64,000 nucleotides of DNA, from assembly GCF_018474005.1 (NCBI RefSeq), contig NZ_JAHCSH010000003.1, forward strand, positions 1 through 64,000, written 5' to 3'. Below the pieces are notes generated by a model. The model did no database searches and had not been told where the DNA came from. It saw nothing but the letters and a program-made list of their open reading frames with translations. Each line of letters starts with the position of its first letter. The stretch's first letter is position 1. Origin of the DNA: Curvibacter sp. CHRR-16 (GTDB lineage Bacteria > Pseudomonadota > Gammaproteobacteria > Burkholderiales > Burkholderiaceae_C). Made by a program: the position numbers and the translations under genes. This document shows positions 47,821-57,300 of this stretch, piece after piece.

Positions 47821-48393
47821 ATGCATGCTTTGGAACAAGAACTTCACGCCCTGCGTCCCTACCTGCTGCGCTTTGCCCGGCTGCAACTGCGCAACGCGGT
47901 GTGGGCCGAAGACGCGGTATCGGAAACCATCGTGGCGGCTCTGTCCAAGCCACAAACCTTTGCAGGCCGCTCCGCGCTCAAGACCTGGCTGGTGGGCATA
48001 CTCAAACACAAAGTGCTGGACGCCATGCGACTGCACGCGCGCGAATGCGTGACCAGCCCCGTGGCCGATGCCGATAGCCACACCGACCCGCTAGAAGAAA
48101 TGGCATTCACCCCCGATGGGCACTACGCCCAAGCCCCGTCGGACTGGGGAACACCCGAGCAGCACACCGACAGCCAGCAGTTCATCCGCACGCTGGAGCT
48201 GTGCATGCAGCGCTTGCCCGATGTGCAGGCCCGCTTGTTCCTGATGCGCGAGTGGCTGGAGCTGAGCAGCGAGGAGATTTGTAAGGAACTGAACCTGAGC
48301 GCGACCAACCTGTATGTGCAACTGCACCGCGCCCGCCTGCGGCTGCGCGAGTGCCTGCAACTGCACTGGATTGATGGAAAGGCCATGGCATGA
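47821..48393 (+). CDS. ECF-type RNA polymerase sigma factor
   Basis: A 190-residue group 4 sigma factor. Region 2 contains LRPYLLRFARLQL, VWAEDAVSETIVAALS and FAGRSALKTWLVGILKHKVLDAMR; region 4 contains RLPDVQARLFLMREWLELSSEEICKELNLSATNLYVQLHRARLRLRE in consecutive blocks. An Asp/Pro/His-rich linker joins them. The ATG at 47821 is the start that places region 2 at the N-terminus. It overlaps the zinc-finger anti-sigma gene by 4 bp and is divergent from bufA1, fitting a copper- or metal-responsive control of that operon. Confidence 0.9.
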   Translation: MHALEQELHALRPYLLRFARLQLRNAVWAEDAVSETIVAALSKPQTFAGRSALKTWLVGILKHKVLDAMRLHARECVTSPVADADSHTDPLEEMAFTPDGHYAQAPSDWGTPEQHTDSQQFIRTLELCMQRLPDVQARLFLMREWLELSSEEICKELNLSATNLYVQLHRARLRLRECLQLHWIDGKAMA

Positions 48394-48599
48394 CCCCGCT
48401 CAGACTGAGCTGCAAAAAAGCCACCGCACTCTTGGTGGCCCGGGAAGACCGCCGCTTGGCGCTCTTAGAGCGCTTGGCGCTGGGCGTGCACCTGCGCCTG
48501 TGCGACGCCTGCACCCGCATGGACGGGCAAATGCGCGTGATGCAGCGCGGCCTAGCCCAGTGGCGCAACTACCGCGAGGACGAGTCGCGCGAGGACTAA
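48390..48599 (+). CDS. Zinc-finger (zf-HC2) anti-sigma factor
   Basis: A 69-residue protein. An N-terminal SCKKATALLVAREDRRL segment is followed by HLRLCDACTRM, giving the C...HxxxCxxC zinc site of zf-HC2 anti-sigma domains. No membrane segment is present, so it should be a soluble ZAS-type regulator. Its ATGA overlap with the sigma gene implies coupled translation and a binding partnership. Confidence 0.85.
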   Translation: MTPLRLSCKKATALLVAREDRRLALLERLALGVHLRLCDACTRMDGQMRVMQRGLAQWRNYREDESRED

Positions 48600-48612
48600 A
48601 CGGGCCAAACCC

Positions 48613-49572
48613 TCAATCCACAAAACACTGCACCGGCAGGCCGGGCACTTCCACACGGCGTGACAGCACCATGCCCGACGCGGGGTAGACCAGCAGCTCG
48701 GCCTCGCTGCGGCCTTTGCTGGCGGTGGTGACGTACAGGGTGCGCAGGTCTTCGCCACCAAAGCAGGGCATGGTGGGGCACAGGGCGGGCAAGTCCAGGT
48801 GCTCCACCAACTCGCCTGTGGGGGCGTAGTGGGCCAGGCAGTGGCCTTCGAACATGGCGGCGAAGTAGTGACCTTGTGAGTCGATGGCAGCGCCGTCTGG
48901 GCGGCCGTGGTAACCCGTGCTGTGGTTCCACGCCCAGCCCTCAGGCTTGGGGGGAGTGTTGGCAAACGGGCGCTCACCGCTGAGTGAGCCAGCCTCTAAG
49001 TCAAAGTCCCACGCGCGGATGGTGTGGGTGGGGGTGTCGGCCCAGTACAGCGTGCGCTTGTCAGGGCTCCAGCCCAAGCCGTTGCCTGTGAGTGCGCCAA
49101 CCACGTGCTGGGTAATCTGCACCGCAGCGCCAGTGCGGCTGCCACGGGCATCGATGCAAAACAAAGCGGCAGTTTTGGCGGTTTTGGTCTCGTCGATGGT
49201 GCCGACCCACAGGCGGCCCAGTGCGTCGCACTGGCCGTCGTTGGCACGCATGGTGGCCGTGTCGTAGGGCAAGGTTGCTATGCGGGTGAGCGCGCCGCGC
49301 CACTCGGTTGCGCGGTAAATGCCATCGCGCAGCGCCAGCACCAAGCCGCCGCTGGCGGCGGGGGCGATGCAGCCGGGGTCGCTGGGCATGTCCCAGGTCT
49401 CGACGGTGCCCATGTAGATGTTGGCGCGCAGCACTTGGCGTCCCGGGATGTCCACCCAGTACAACTGCTGCTCGTGCGGGTGCCAAAAGGGCGATTCGCC
49501 CAGGCCGCAGCGGTGCTGGGCAACCACGCTCCAAGCGGCTGCGTGGCCAGATGTGGCGGAAGAAGTGCTCAT
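48613..49572 (-). CDS. SMP-30/gluconolactonase-family sugar lactonase
   Basis: A 319-residue six-bladed beta-propeller hydrolase. Family motifs: GLGESPFWHPHEQQLYWVDI, the divalent-metal residues in NDGQCDALGRLWVGTID, GLGWSPDKRTLYWADT and PDGAAIDSQGHY. It is expected to open a sugar 1,4- or 1,5-lactone in an oxidative sugar pathway. The ATG at 49572 is used; a longer frame to 49635 overlaps the epimerase gene. It lies 16 bp after an aldose epimerase gene on the same strand. Confidence 0.88.
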   Translation of the reverse strand: MSTSSATSGHAAAWSVVAQHRCGLGESPFWHPHEQQLYWVDIPGRQVLRANIYMGTVETWDMPSDPGCIAPAASGGLVLALRDGIYRATEWRGALTRIATLPYDTATMRANDGQCDALGRLWVGTIDETKTAKTAALFCIDARGSRTGAAVQITQHVVGALTGNGLGWSPDKRTLYWADTPTHTIRAWDFDLEAGSLSGERPFANTPPKPEGWAWNHSTGYHGRPDGAAIDSQGHYFAAMFEGHCLAHYAPTGELVEHLDLPALCPTMPCFGGEDLRTLYVTTASKGRSEAELLVYPASGMVLSRRVEVPGLPVQCFVD

Positions 49573-49588
49573 GGTGGTGTCTCCTGGC

Positions 49589-50497
49589 TTACTTGAGTGT
49601 CCATTCCAAGCGCATGTGGGCGCTATAACGCTCACCCGGTTGCAGCACCACCAAGCCCAGCGATTCGATGCTGACGCCCTGCTCCTCTGCCAAATTGATG
49701 GCGTTGTTCACGTGGCTGACGGGCTCAATGGCGATGTTGTTGCGCTGCGGGTTGGTAAAGACCACCAAGCGGCGCAGGTTGGAGTGCATGCGCAGGCGGA
49801 TGCGCTCGTCCTCCAGCAACACATCGCCATGCCAACCGTCGTAGCAGTGGTCCACGTCCAGCGTGGCCAAGTCGGCCACCATGCCCGCTACCGGGCTGAA
49901 GTGGGTGGGCAGCTTGTCTTCGTTCATTTCCCAACGGCCTTCGCAGGCGAATTGCACGCGCATGCCATGGCGTTTTTCAAAGAAGGGGTGCCAGCCCAGG
50001 CCCACCGGAGCGGGACCGCTGTGGTCGTTGGTGATGGTCATTTCCATGTCCAGCGCATGGGCGTGCAGCTTGAAATACTGCATGGCTGTGAAAGCAAACG
50101 GCCACTTGCCGGGGATAGGGCTGGGCGATGGCTGGCTAGGGTCGTGATGGAGTTGCAGCAAGGCTTCACTGGCGCTGCTGCTGTGCACTTGCCAGGGGCG
50201 CTGCCAGCCAATACCGTGCGCCATGTGCTTGTCGCCAGGGAAGTTGATTTCAATGTCCAGCGGCTGGCCATCCCACTGCGCTTGGGCGTAGCCAATGCGG
50301 TTGGAAAACGGAACCAAGGGGTAGCTGCCGGCTTCGCGCCCGTGCTGCAGGGGTTGGTCGTCGGGCAAACGCAGCAGGGGCTCGTTGCCCCAGCGCAGAG
50401 AGCGGATGGTGCCGCCCAAGGCCGGTAGCAGGGCCATGCGCACGTCGGCTTGCTGCAGTACCAGCTCAGACAGGGGATCGGTCATCGGTGCGGTCAT
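49589..50497 (-). CDS. Aldose 1-epimerase family protein
   Basis: A 302-residue mutarotase-like protein. Features: NEPLLRLPDD, YPLVPFSNRIGYAQ, AHGIGWQRPW with the family's active-site His, and PVGLGWHPFFEK; the catalytic Glu is expected in the IAIEPVSHVNNAIN region. It converts alpha and beta anomers of a sugar. The ATG at 50497 has GGAGA 5 nt upstream. It is paired with the lactonase gene, suggesting a small sugar-catabolic operon. The exact sugar is unknown. Confidence 0.88.
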   Translation of the reverse strand: MTAPMTDPLSELVLQQADVRMALLPALGGTIRSLRWGNEPLLRLPDDQPLQHGREAGSYPLVPFSNRIGYAQAQWDGQPLDIEINFPGDKHMAHGIGWQRPWQVHSSSASEALLQLHHDPSQPSPSPIPGKWPFAFTAMQYFKLHAHALDMEMTITNDHSGPAPVGLGWHPFFEKRHGMRVQFACEGRWEMNEDKLPTHFSPVAGMVADLATLDVDHCYDGWHGDVLLEDERIRLRMHSNLRRLVVFTNPQRNNIAIEPVSHVNNAINLAEEQGVSIESLGLVVLQPGERYSAHMRLEWTLK

Positions 50498-50572
50498 GCT
50501 TGTCTCCAATCGGTGGCTTCACTGCCCGTGATTGTGCATGGAGTAAGGCCCATCAATCCTCTTTGCGGCCAT

Positions 50573-50593
50573 GTGCACAAACCATTCGTGCAC
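50573..50593. repeat. Paired GTGCAC palindromes
   Basis: GTGCAC at 50573-50578 and 50588-50593 are self-complementary hexamers, each followed by AAA, 15 bp apart. They lie about 75-95 bp upstream of the epimerase start, right beside the amtB-side terminator. They may be an operator for the sugar operon; no protein can be named. Confidence 0.3.
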
Positions 50594-50627
50594 AAAAAAA
50601 CCTGCCAGCTTGCACTGGCAGGTTTTT
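50594..50627. terminator. Bidirectional terminator after amtB
   Basis: AAACCTGCCAG-cttgca-CTGGCAGGTTT is an 11-bp hairpin flanked by A7 on the left and T5 on the right. It therefore can end transcription in both directions. It is placed after amtB on the minus strand and upstream of the epimerase operon, insulating the two. Confidence 0.85.
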
Positions 50628-50674
50628 GCTTTTCCAGGTACTTCAGGCCCGAATCGCTTCGGGCACCGAGTGCA

Positions 50675-52234
50675 TTACTTGTTGTAAGCGGTTTCGCCGT
50701 GGGATGTGATGTCCAGACCTTCGCGCTCTTCCTCTTCGGTCACGCGCAGGCCAATGGTCAAATCCACAATCTTGTAGGAGATGACAGACACCACTGCAGA
50801 CCAGACCACAGTAATGAGCACAGCCTTGGCTTGCACCCACACTTGGGCTGCGATGCTGTAGTCGGCAGGAGCGATCATGCCCACAGTCACCCAGTCACCC
50901 ACAGCGCTGGGGCCACCCAGTGCGGGGCTGTTGAACACGCCAGTCAGCAAAGCACCCAAGATACCGCCTACGCCGTGCACGCCGAACACGTCCAGTGTGT
51001 CGTCAGCGCCCAGCAGTTTCTTCAAGCCAGTCACGCCCCACAGGCAGACGAAGCCAGCGACCAAACCGATGATGATGGCACCTCCGATGCCCACGTTGCC
51101 AGCGGCGGGAGTGATAGCCACCAGACCTGCTACGGCGCCAGAAGCAGCACCCAGCATGGAGGCCTTGCCACGGTGCAGGGCTTCACCCAAAGACCACGAC
51201 AACACAGCAGCGGCAGTCGCCACAAAGGTGTTGGCAAACGCCAGGGCAGCAAAACCGTTGGCTTCCAGAGCGGAACCGGCGTTGAAACCGAACCAGCCCA
51301 CCCACAACAGGGATGCGCCAACCATGGTCAAAGGCAGGTTGTGGGGAGCCATGGCTTCTTTGCCATAGCCCACTCGCTTGCCGATCAGGAAGGCACCGAC
51401 CAAGCCAGCCACCGCAGCGTTGATGTGCACCACGGTACCGCCAGCGAAGTCCAGTGCGCCCATTTGCCAGATGTAACCCGCTTTGGCGTTCATGGCATCC
51501 ACCACTTCCTTGCCGGTGTAGGCGTCAGGACCCATCCAGAACCACACCATGTGGGCGATAGGAGCGTAGCTGAAGGTGAACCACAGCACCATGAACATGA
51601 GCACAGCAGAGAACTTGATGCGTTCTGCAAAAGCACCCACGATCAGCGCGCAAGTGATGCCAGCAAAAGTGGCTTGGAAACCTGCGAACACGATTTCAGG
51701 AATCACCACGCCTTTGCTAAAAGTAGCGGCATTGGCAAAAGTGCCTGCAACGTTGTCCCAGATGCCCTTCATGAACAAGCGGTCAAAACCACCCACGAAG
51801 GCACCGCCTTCGGTGAAGGCCAAGCTGTAGCCGTAGATGAACCACAGCACAACAATCATGGAGAAAGTGACCATGACTTGCATGAGCACGGACAGCATGT
51901 TCTTGCTGCGCACCAAGCCACCGTAGAACAAGGCCAAGCCAGGCACAGTCATCAAGATCACCAACAGCGTGGAGACCATCATCCAAGCGTTGTCACCTTT
52001 ATTAGGCACGGGAGCAGGTGCGGCAGCAGGGGCCGCGGCATCTGCTGCGGGCGCTGCGGCGGCGGCAGCAGCAGCAGGTGCTTCTGCTGGAGCAGCGGCA
52101 GCTGGAGCAGCATCTGCAGGTTTGGCTTCAGCGGGCGCCGCAGCAGCAGCTGGAGCAGCGGTTTGGGCCAGCGCGAAAGTTCCCGCGCCGAGCAAGCTTA
52201 GCCCCAAGGCCAAGGAAGCAAGCAGTTTTTTCAT
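50675..52234 (-). CDS. amtB: Ammonium transporter AmtB with Ala/Pro-rich N-terminus
   Basis: A 519-residue ammonium channel, longer than the usual 400-430. After a signal-like segment (1-24) comes a stretch of about 55 residues (25-78) made almost only of Ala and Pro, with some Glu and Asp. The Amt core begins near WMMVSTLLVILMTVPGLALFYGG. Family motifs follow: FVGGFDRLFMKG, ALDFAGGTVVHINAAVAGLVG with the pore His, and FGVHGVGGILGALLTGVF with the second pore His. It is transcribed 29 bp after glnK, whose product regulates it. Confidence 0.95.
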   Translation of the reverse strand: MKKLLASLALGLSLLGAGTFALAQTAAPAAAAAPAEAKPADAAPAAAAPAEAPAAAAAAAAPAADAAAPAAAPAPVPNKGDNAWMMVSTLLVILMTVPGLALFYGGLVRSKNMLSVLMQVMVTFSMIVVLWFIYGYSLAFTEGGAFVGGFDRLFMKGIWDNVAGTFANAATFSKGVVIPEIVFAGFQATFAGITCALIVGAFAERIKFSAVLMFMVLWFTFSYAPIAHMVWFWMGPDAYTGKEVVDAMNAKAGYIWQMGALDFAGGTVVHINAAVAGLVGAFLIGKRVGYGKEAMAPHNLPLTMVGASLLWVGWFGFNAGSALEANGFAALAFANTFVATAAAVLSWSLGEALHRGKASMLGAASGAVAGLVAITPAAGNVGIGGAIIIGLVAGFVCLWGVTGLKKLLGADDTLDVFGVHGVGGILGALLTGVFNSPALGGPSAVGDWVTVGMIAPADYSIAAQVWVQAKAVLITVVWSAVVSVISYKIVDLTIGLRVTEEEEREGLDITSHGETAYNK

Positions 52235-52263
52235 AGTCGGTTCTCTCTTAGAAGGGACTGGGC

Positions 52264-52641
<378 letters not shown>

Positions 52642-52688
52642 CTATCGGCACTGCGTCTCCCATGCGACGCGAGGAGATGACCCCAATT

Positions 52689-52704
52689 AGCAGAAGCCGT
52701 GCCA
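52689..52704 (-). promoter_or_regulatory. Sigma-54 promoter of glnK-amtB
   Basis: On the minus strand TGGCACGGCTTCTGCT matches the consensus TGGCACG-N4-TTGCW except for one base, with the invariant GG and GC correctly spaced. It would start transcription near 52678, about 75 bp before the glnK ATG. This fits nitrogen control through RpoN and NtrC. Confidence 0.8.
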
Positions 52705-52776
52705 ACCTCGCCACACCCGATGGCAGGCACTTGCAGTTTTTTGTTGGCACCGTATCATGCTGTATATCCATACAGT

Positions 52777-52793
52777 TGCACGCTTATTGTGCA
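52777..52793. promoter_or_regulatory. NtrC-like enhancer site 1
   Basis: TGCAC-GCTTATT-GTGCA is a perfect inverted repeat with the spacing of the NtrC consensus. Its centre is about 107 bp upstream of the predicted start of glnK transcription. Confidence 0.65.
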
Positions 52794-52809
52794 TTCACCT
52801 GCCATAAAT

Positions 52810-52824
52810 GTGCGTTATGCGCAC
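52810..52824. promoter_or_regulatory. NtrC-like enhancer site 2
   Basis: GTGCG-TTATG-CGCAC is a second inverted repeat, centred 32 bp (three helical turns) from the first, at about -139. It resembles NtrC half-sites. It lies in the leader of the divergent comM gene, so it may affect both genes. Confidence 0.5.
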
Positions 52825-52844
52825 CAAACTGGAACATTCGTCAT

Positions 52845-54398
52845 ATGAGCTTATCTTTGGTGCAAAGCCGGGCCTTGGTAGGCCTTGAAGCTGTGCAAGT
52901 CACGGTCGAGGTGCATCTGGCCAATGGTTTGCCTAGCTTCACACTGGTGGGCTTGGCCGATGTGGAAGTGAAAGAAGCCCGCGAGCGGGTGCGCTGCGCC
53001 ATCCAAAACAGCGGGCTGGAGTTCCCCAATAACAAACGCATCACCGTTAACTTAGCCCCAGCCGATTTGCCCAAAGATTCTGGCCGACTGGACTTGCCGA
53101 TTGCCTTGGGTATTTTGGCCGCCAGTGGACAAATAGACGCAACGCAACTGCAAGGTTTGGAGTTTGCAGGGGAGCTATCCTTGTCGGGTGAACTGCGACC
53201 TGTGCGCGGGGCCTTGGCCATGGCATTGGCGCTGCGCCGTCAAAGCGCCCACAGCACGCAAGCAACGCGCTTGGTACTACCAGCAGGCAGTGCCGAAGAA
53301 GCAGCGTTGGTTCCCGATACCGAGGTGTATCGCGCATTGCACCTGCTCGATGCAGTGCAAGCCCTGCGCCCCGCAGCACCGCAGGACAACGCCACACGCC
53401 CCACCGATGGCTGGGTGCGCCTGCAAGGCCAAGCCCTGCGCTCCAACCCACACTACGCAGACTTGGCCGACGTAAAAGGCCAAACCGCCGCCAAACGCGT
53501 ACTGGAAATTGCCGCTGCCGGCGGCCACAGTCTGCTCATGGTGGGGCCACCGGGTTCGGGTAAATCGATGCTGGCACAGCGTTTTGCCGGCTTGCTGCCC
53601 CCCATGGATGCCGAACAAGCATTGGAAAGTGCGGCCATTGCCAGCCTGAGTGGTCGCTTCAAACTGGAACACTGGGGCCAACGCCCTACCTGCCAGCCCC
53701 ACCACTCTGCCAGTGCTGTGGCCCTTGTAGGAGGGGGATCCCCCCCTCGACCCGGTGAAATCTCTCTCGCCCACCATGGGGTCTTGTTTCTGGACGAACT
53801 ACCCGAATTTCCACGCGCAGCCTTGGAAGCCCTGCGAGAACCGCTAGAGACTGGGCACATCACGATTGCCAGAGCCACTCGGCGGGCTGACTTTCCAGCG
53901 CGCTTTCAACTCATTGCCGCCATGAACCCCTGCCCTTGCGGCTACTTGGGCAGTCGCATACGCGTCTGCCGTTGCACCCCAGACCAAGTAGCCCGTTACC
54001 AAGGCAAACTCAGCGGTCCTTTGCTAGACCGCATAGACCTGCATTTGGAAGTACCTGCACTGCCCGCCCAAGAGTTGCTACACACCAGTCCCGGCGAAGG
54101 GACTGCCGCCATAGCCCAACGCTGCGACCAGGCACGCCAATTGGCGAAAACACGCCAAGGTTGCACCAATGCAGCTTTGCAAGGCCAGGCCATCGACGAG
54201 CATGTGCAACTGGAAAGCAGCGCAGCCAGCCTGCTCAACAAAGCAGCCGCCAAAATGGCTTGGAGTGCCCGCAGCACCCACCGCACCCTCAAGGTGGCAC
54301 GCACCATTGCTGACTTGGCCGCTAGCACCAGCGTGCAAGCCAGCCATGTGGCCGAGGCGATTCAATACCGCCACGCACTCAAATCGGCAGCGCTCTAA
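52845..54398 (+). CDS. comM: ComM/YifB-family Mg-chelatase-like ATPase
   Basis: A 517-residue AAA+ protein. An N-terminal Lon-like domain (VEVHLANGLPSFTLVGL, then KEARERVRCAIQNSG) precedes an ATPase core with Walker A MVGPPGSGKSMLAQRFA, Walker B VLFLDELPEF and a zinc-type PCPCGYLG motif. ComM is a hexameric helicase that moves branches during natural transformation in gammaproteobacteria. The ATG at 52845 gives MSLSLVQSRALVGLEAVQV. The 3' end overlaps the convergent GGDEF-EAL gene by 20 bp. Confidence 0.92.
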   Translation: MSLSLVQSRALVGLEAVQVTVEVHLANGLPSFTLVGLADVEVKEARERVRCAIQNSGLEFPNNKRITVNLAPADLPKDSGRLDLPIALGILAASGQIDATQLQGLEFAGELSLSGELRPVRGALAMALALRRQSAHSTQATRLVLPAGSAEEAALVPDTEVYRALHLLDAVQALRPAAPQDNATRPTDGWVRLQGQALRSNPHYADLADVKGQTAAKRVLEIAAAGGHSLLMVGPPGSGKSMLAQRFAGLLPPMDAEQALESAAIASLSGRFKLEHWGQRPTCQPHHSASAVALVGGGSPPRPGEISLAHHGVLFLDELPEFPRAALEALREPLETGHITIARATRRADFPARFQLIAAMNPCPCGYLGSRIRVCRCTPDQVARYQGKLSGPLLDRIDLHLEVPALPAQELLHTSPGEGTAAIAQRCDQARQLAKTRQGCTNAALQGQAIDEHVQLESSAASLLNKAAAKMAWSARSTHRTLKVARTIADLAASTSVQASHVAEAIQYRHALKSAAL

Positions 54399-57300
54399 GG
54401 GCATCTTGGCGCACCCAAGCCAAAAATGCCTGTTCTGGCATGGGGCGTGCAAAGCCATAGCCCTGCAATTCATCGCAACCAAGGCGCTTGAGGGCTTGTG
54501 CCGTCGCCATGGTTTCTACGCCTTCCGCCACCACCTGCAATTGCAAGCTGTGACCCAGACCAATGACCGCCTGCACGATGGCAGCATCGGCAGAATCTTC
54601 CAGCATAGCGCGGACAAACGATTGATCTACCTTGAGTTTGTCGATGGCAAAGCGCTTGAGATAAGCCAAGCTGGAATAGCCTGTACCAAAGTCGTCGATA
54701 GAGATTTGCACCCCCAACTTCTTGAGTGCAGCCACCCGTTGCTGTGCGGCACTGGGGTTGTCCATCAGGTGCGATTCCGTCAGCTCCAACTCCAACAGAG
54801 ATGCCGACAATCCTGAGCGCTGCAAGGCCTGCGCTACTTGCTGCACCAAATGCTCATCGGCCAACTGGGCGGCCGAAAGATTGACCGACAGTTGCGCCCC
54901 CAACCAACCATCGGGCATCACCGTGCGCATTTCCTGCAGCATGCTGGCCCACTGGCTACACGCTTGCTGCAAAACCCACGGCCCAATGGTTTTGATCAAG
55001 CCTGTTTCTTCGGCCAATTGAATAAATGCGCTAGGAGACACTGTTCCGAGTGCAGGGTTGTGCCAACGTAGCAGGGCTTCGGCTCCATTCATACGATAGT
55101 CACTGGCACGCAAACGGGGTTGAAAATGCAAGCTGAACTCGCCGTTTCCTAAAGCCATACGCAGCTGGGCTTCCATGGATTGGCGTGCCAAGATGCGCTG
55201 ATCGGTTTCAACAGAAAAGTAGCGCGCAGTGTCACGCCCAGCCGCTTTGGCTTCGTACATAGCGGAATCGGCCCGGCGCATTAGCTCATCCTCGTCCAAA
55301 GCATCCGTAGGGTAAATGGCCACACCCACGCTACACGAAACGCTCAGGTTGTGTCCCTCCACCACCATGGGTTGACGAATGCTTGGAATGAGTCGCTGCA
55401 GTACCAAGTTTTCCAACTCTTCACGCCCATGAACGTGGCGCATGATGATGATGAACTCATCACCACCCAAACGACTCACTGTGTCGTGGGCACGCACCGC
55501 ATGCAACAACCGGCGCGCCACCGTGCGCAGCAAACCATCGCCAATGTGGTGACCCAAGGTGTCATTGATGAGTTTGAAACGATCCAAGTCGATAAACAGC
55601 ACCGCCACCTGTTCACCGCGCTGCCGTGCAGCTTCCAAAGCTTCCGTCAAACGCAGCTGGCACAAAGCCCGGTTGGGCAGCTCAGTCAGCACATCGTGCT
55701 GGGCCAAGAAGCGAATACGTTCCTCCTTGGCTTTGCGATCGGTGATGTCAATAGCGATACCGATGTAATGGGTAGGGTGCTCACTACCACCTTCACGCAC
55801 CGGCGATACCATGAGCCATGCCGGATAGGAATCCCCGGATTGGCGGCGAAACCGCACTTCCCCTTGCCACGACTCTTTGTCCAATACAGCTTGCCACTGC
55901 GGACCATCGCCCTCGATGAGCATGGTCAATTCCTCGCCAATCACCTCGTAGTAGTCATACCCTGTATTGCGGCAAAAAGCGGCATTCACACTGATGACTT
56001 GGCGCTCAGCATTCAAAATCGTAATCCCCTCCGAGGAGGCCTCGAACACTTTGGCCCACAACTCTAGGCGCTGCTCCATGACTTTGAGCACATTGATCGG
56101 AGTGAAAGCAGTAATAACTGCATCTTGCCCCTGAAACTCCAGTCGGCGCGCCGACAAAACCGCCCATGTGGGTTCCGCCGCAGCGTGCCAACGGACTTCA
56201 AATTCGTCCACTACACCGCGGTCGGCCAAACGTTGGAAAAAGCGCGCCCGCACCCCTGGCTCCAAACCCATGCGCCAAGGGTCTTGGTGCCATTGACCCA
56301 CCCAATGCCTGCCCGGTTCATTCAAATGCAAGATACGGTGATCAGGGATGGATGTCACCACCAAGGGGATGGGCGATGCCTCCAACAAGGCTTTCTGGGC
56401 CTCTGCTGCACGGGCGCTGGCGGCCAATTCTTGCTGTACCAAACGGTCATGGTCGAGCTGGGCCAGCATGTCATTGAATGCAGCAAACAAACGCCCAATC
56501 TCATCGCTGCTACTCCACTGCGCACGCTGGGTGTAATCGGATGTCTGGCGCACACGCTCGGCCACCGTAGCCAAACTGCGCAAGGGCCGGGCAATTTGAC
56601 TAGCCACCAGATAGACCAGTGACAAAATTCCACCTAGTAGCGCCAAAGCTGTACCCAAGTGCAAAGCCATGCGGGTGTACAAGCCACGCACACGCTGCTG
56701 CAACAACCCGTCCAACTCCCGCAAGCCCTGCACCCAAGCGGCATCCAAGGCTTGCTGCACTACCAGTTGGTACTGCACAAAGGCTTGCTTGGGTTGTCTG
56801 TCGATTTTGCGACTGGCATTGGCCATGGATTGCAAGGCAATCTCATACACCTTGAGCGCATTGAGCAAAGCCTCTCGACTGGGCCCCAAGCGCTGATGCA
56901 ACCCGTCATCACTGGCTTTCCACGTTTGGATAAAGTCCGATTGAATACCCTGCACGACAGCATCGAGCCGTCCTGCCACGGTCAACAACTCGGCCTGCCG
57001 AACCAAACTCCCATCAGTGGGACGCAATGCTGTTTGGCTGTCTTGCAAAAGCTGCAACAACTCAGGGTAGCGCAGCATAGTGAGCGACATCACGTAATAA
57101 CTATCCAAGTCCGGATCCAAAATCAGGTTGGACTGGTTAGCCACGGTGGTCAACAAATCACCAGCCCGTGTCAACAGATCGGCTTGTGCACTGGCCCTGG
57201 ATGCTGCACTGAGGTTGCGCATGCTCTGCAGGGCTTGGTCAAAGCGTTCCGCTTGCTCTGCGGTATTGAGCGCCGCATCCTGTGCCGCACGCTGGTTATG

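Noticed and set aside
50450..52201. A 583-codon plus-strand open frame opposite amtB
   Set aside because: It is a His/Gln/Ser-rich mirror of the Ala-rich amtB coding strand, with no start signal or family.
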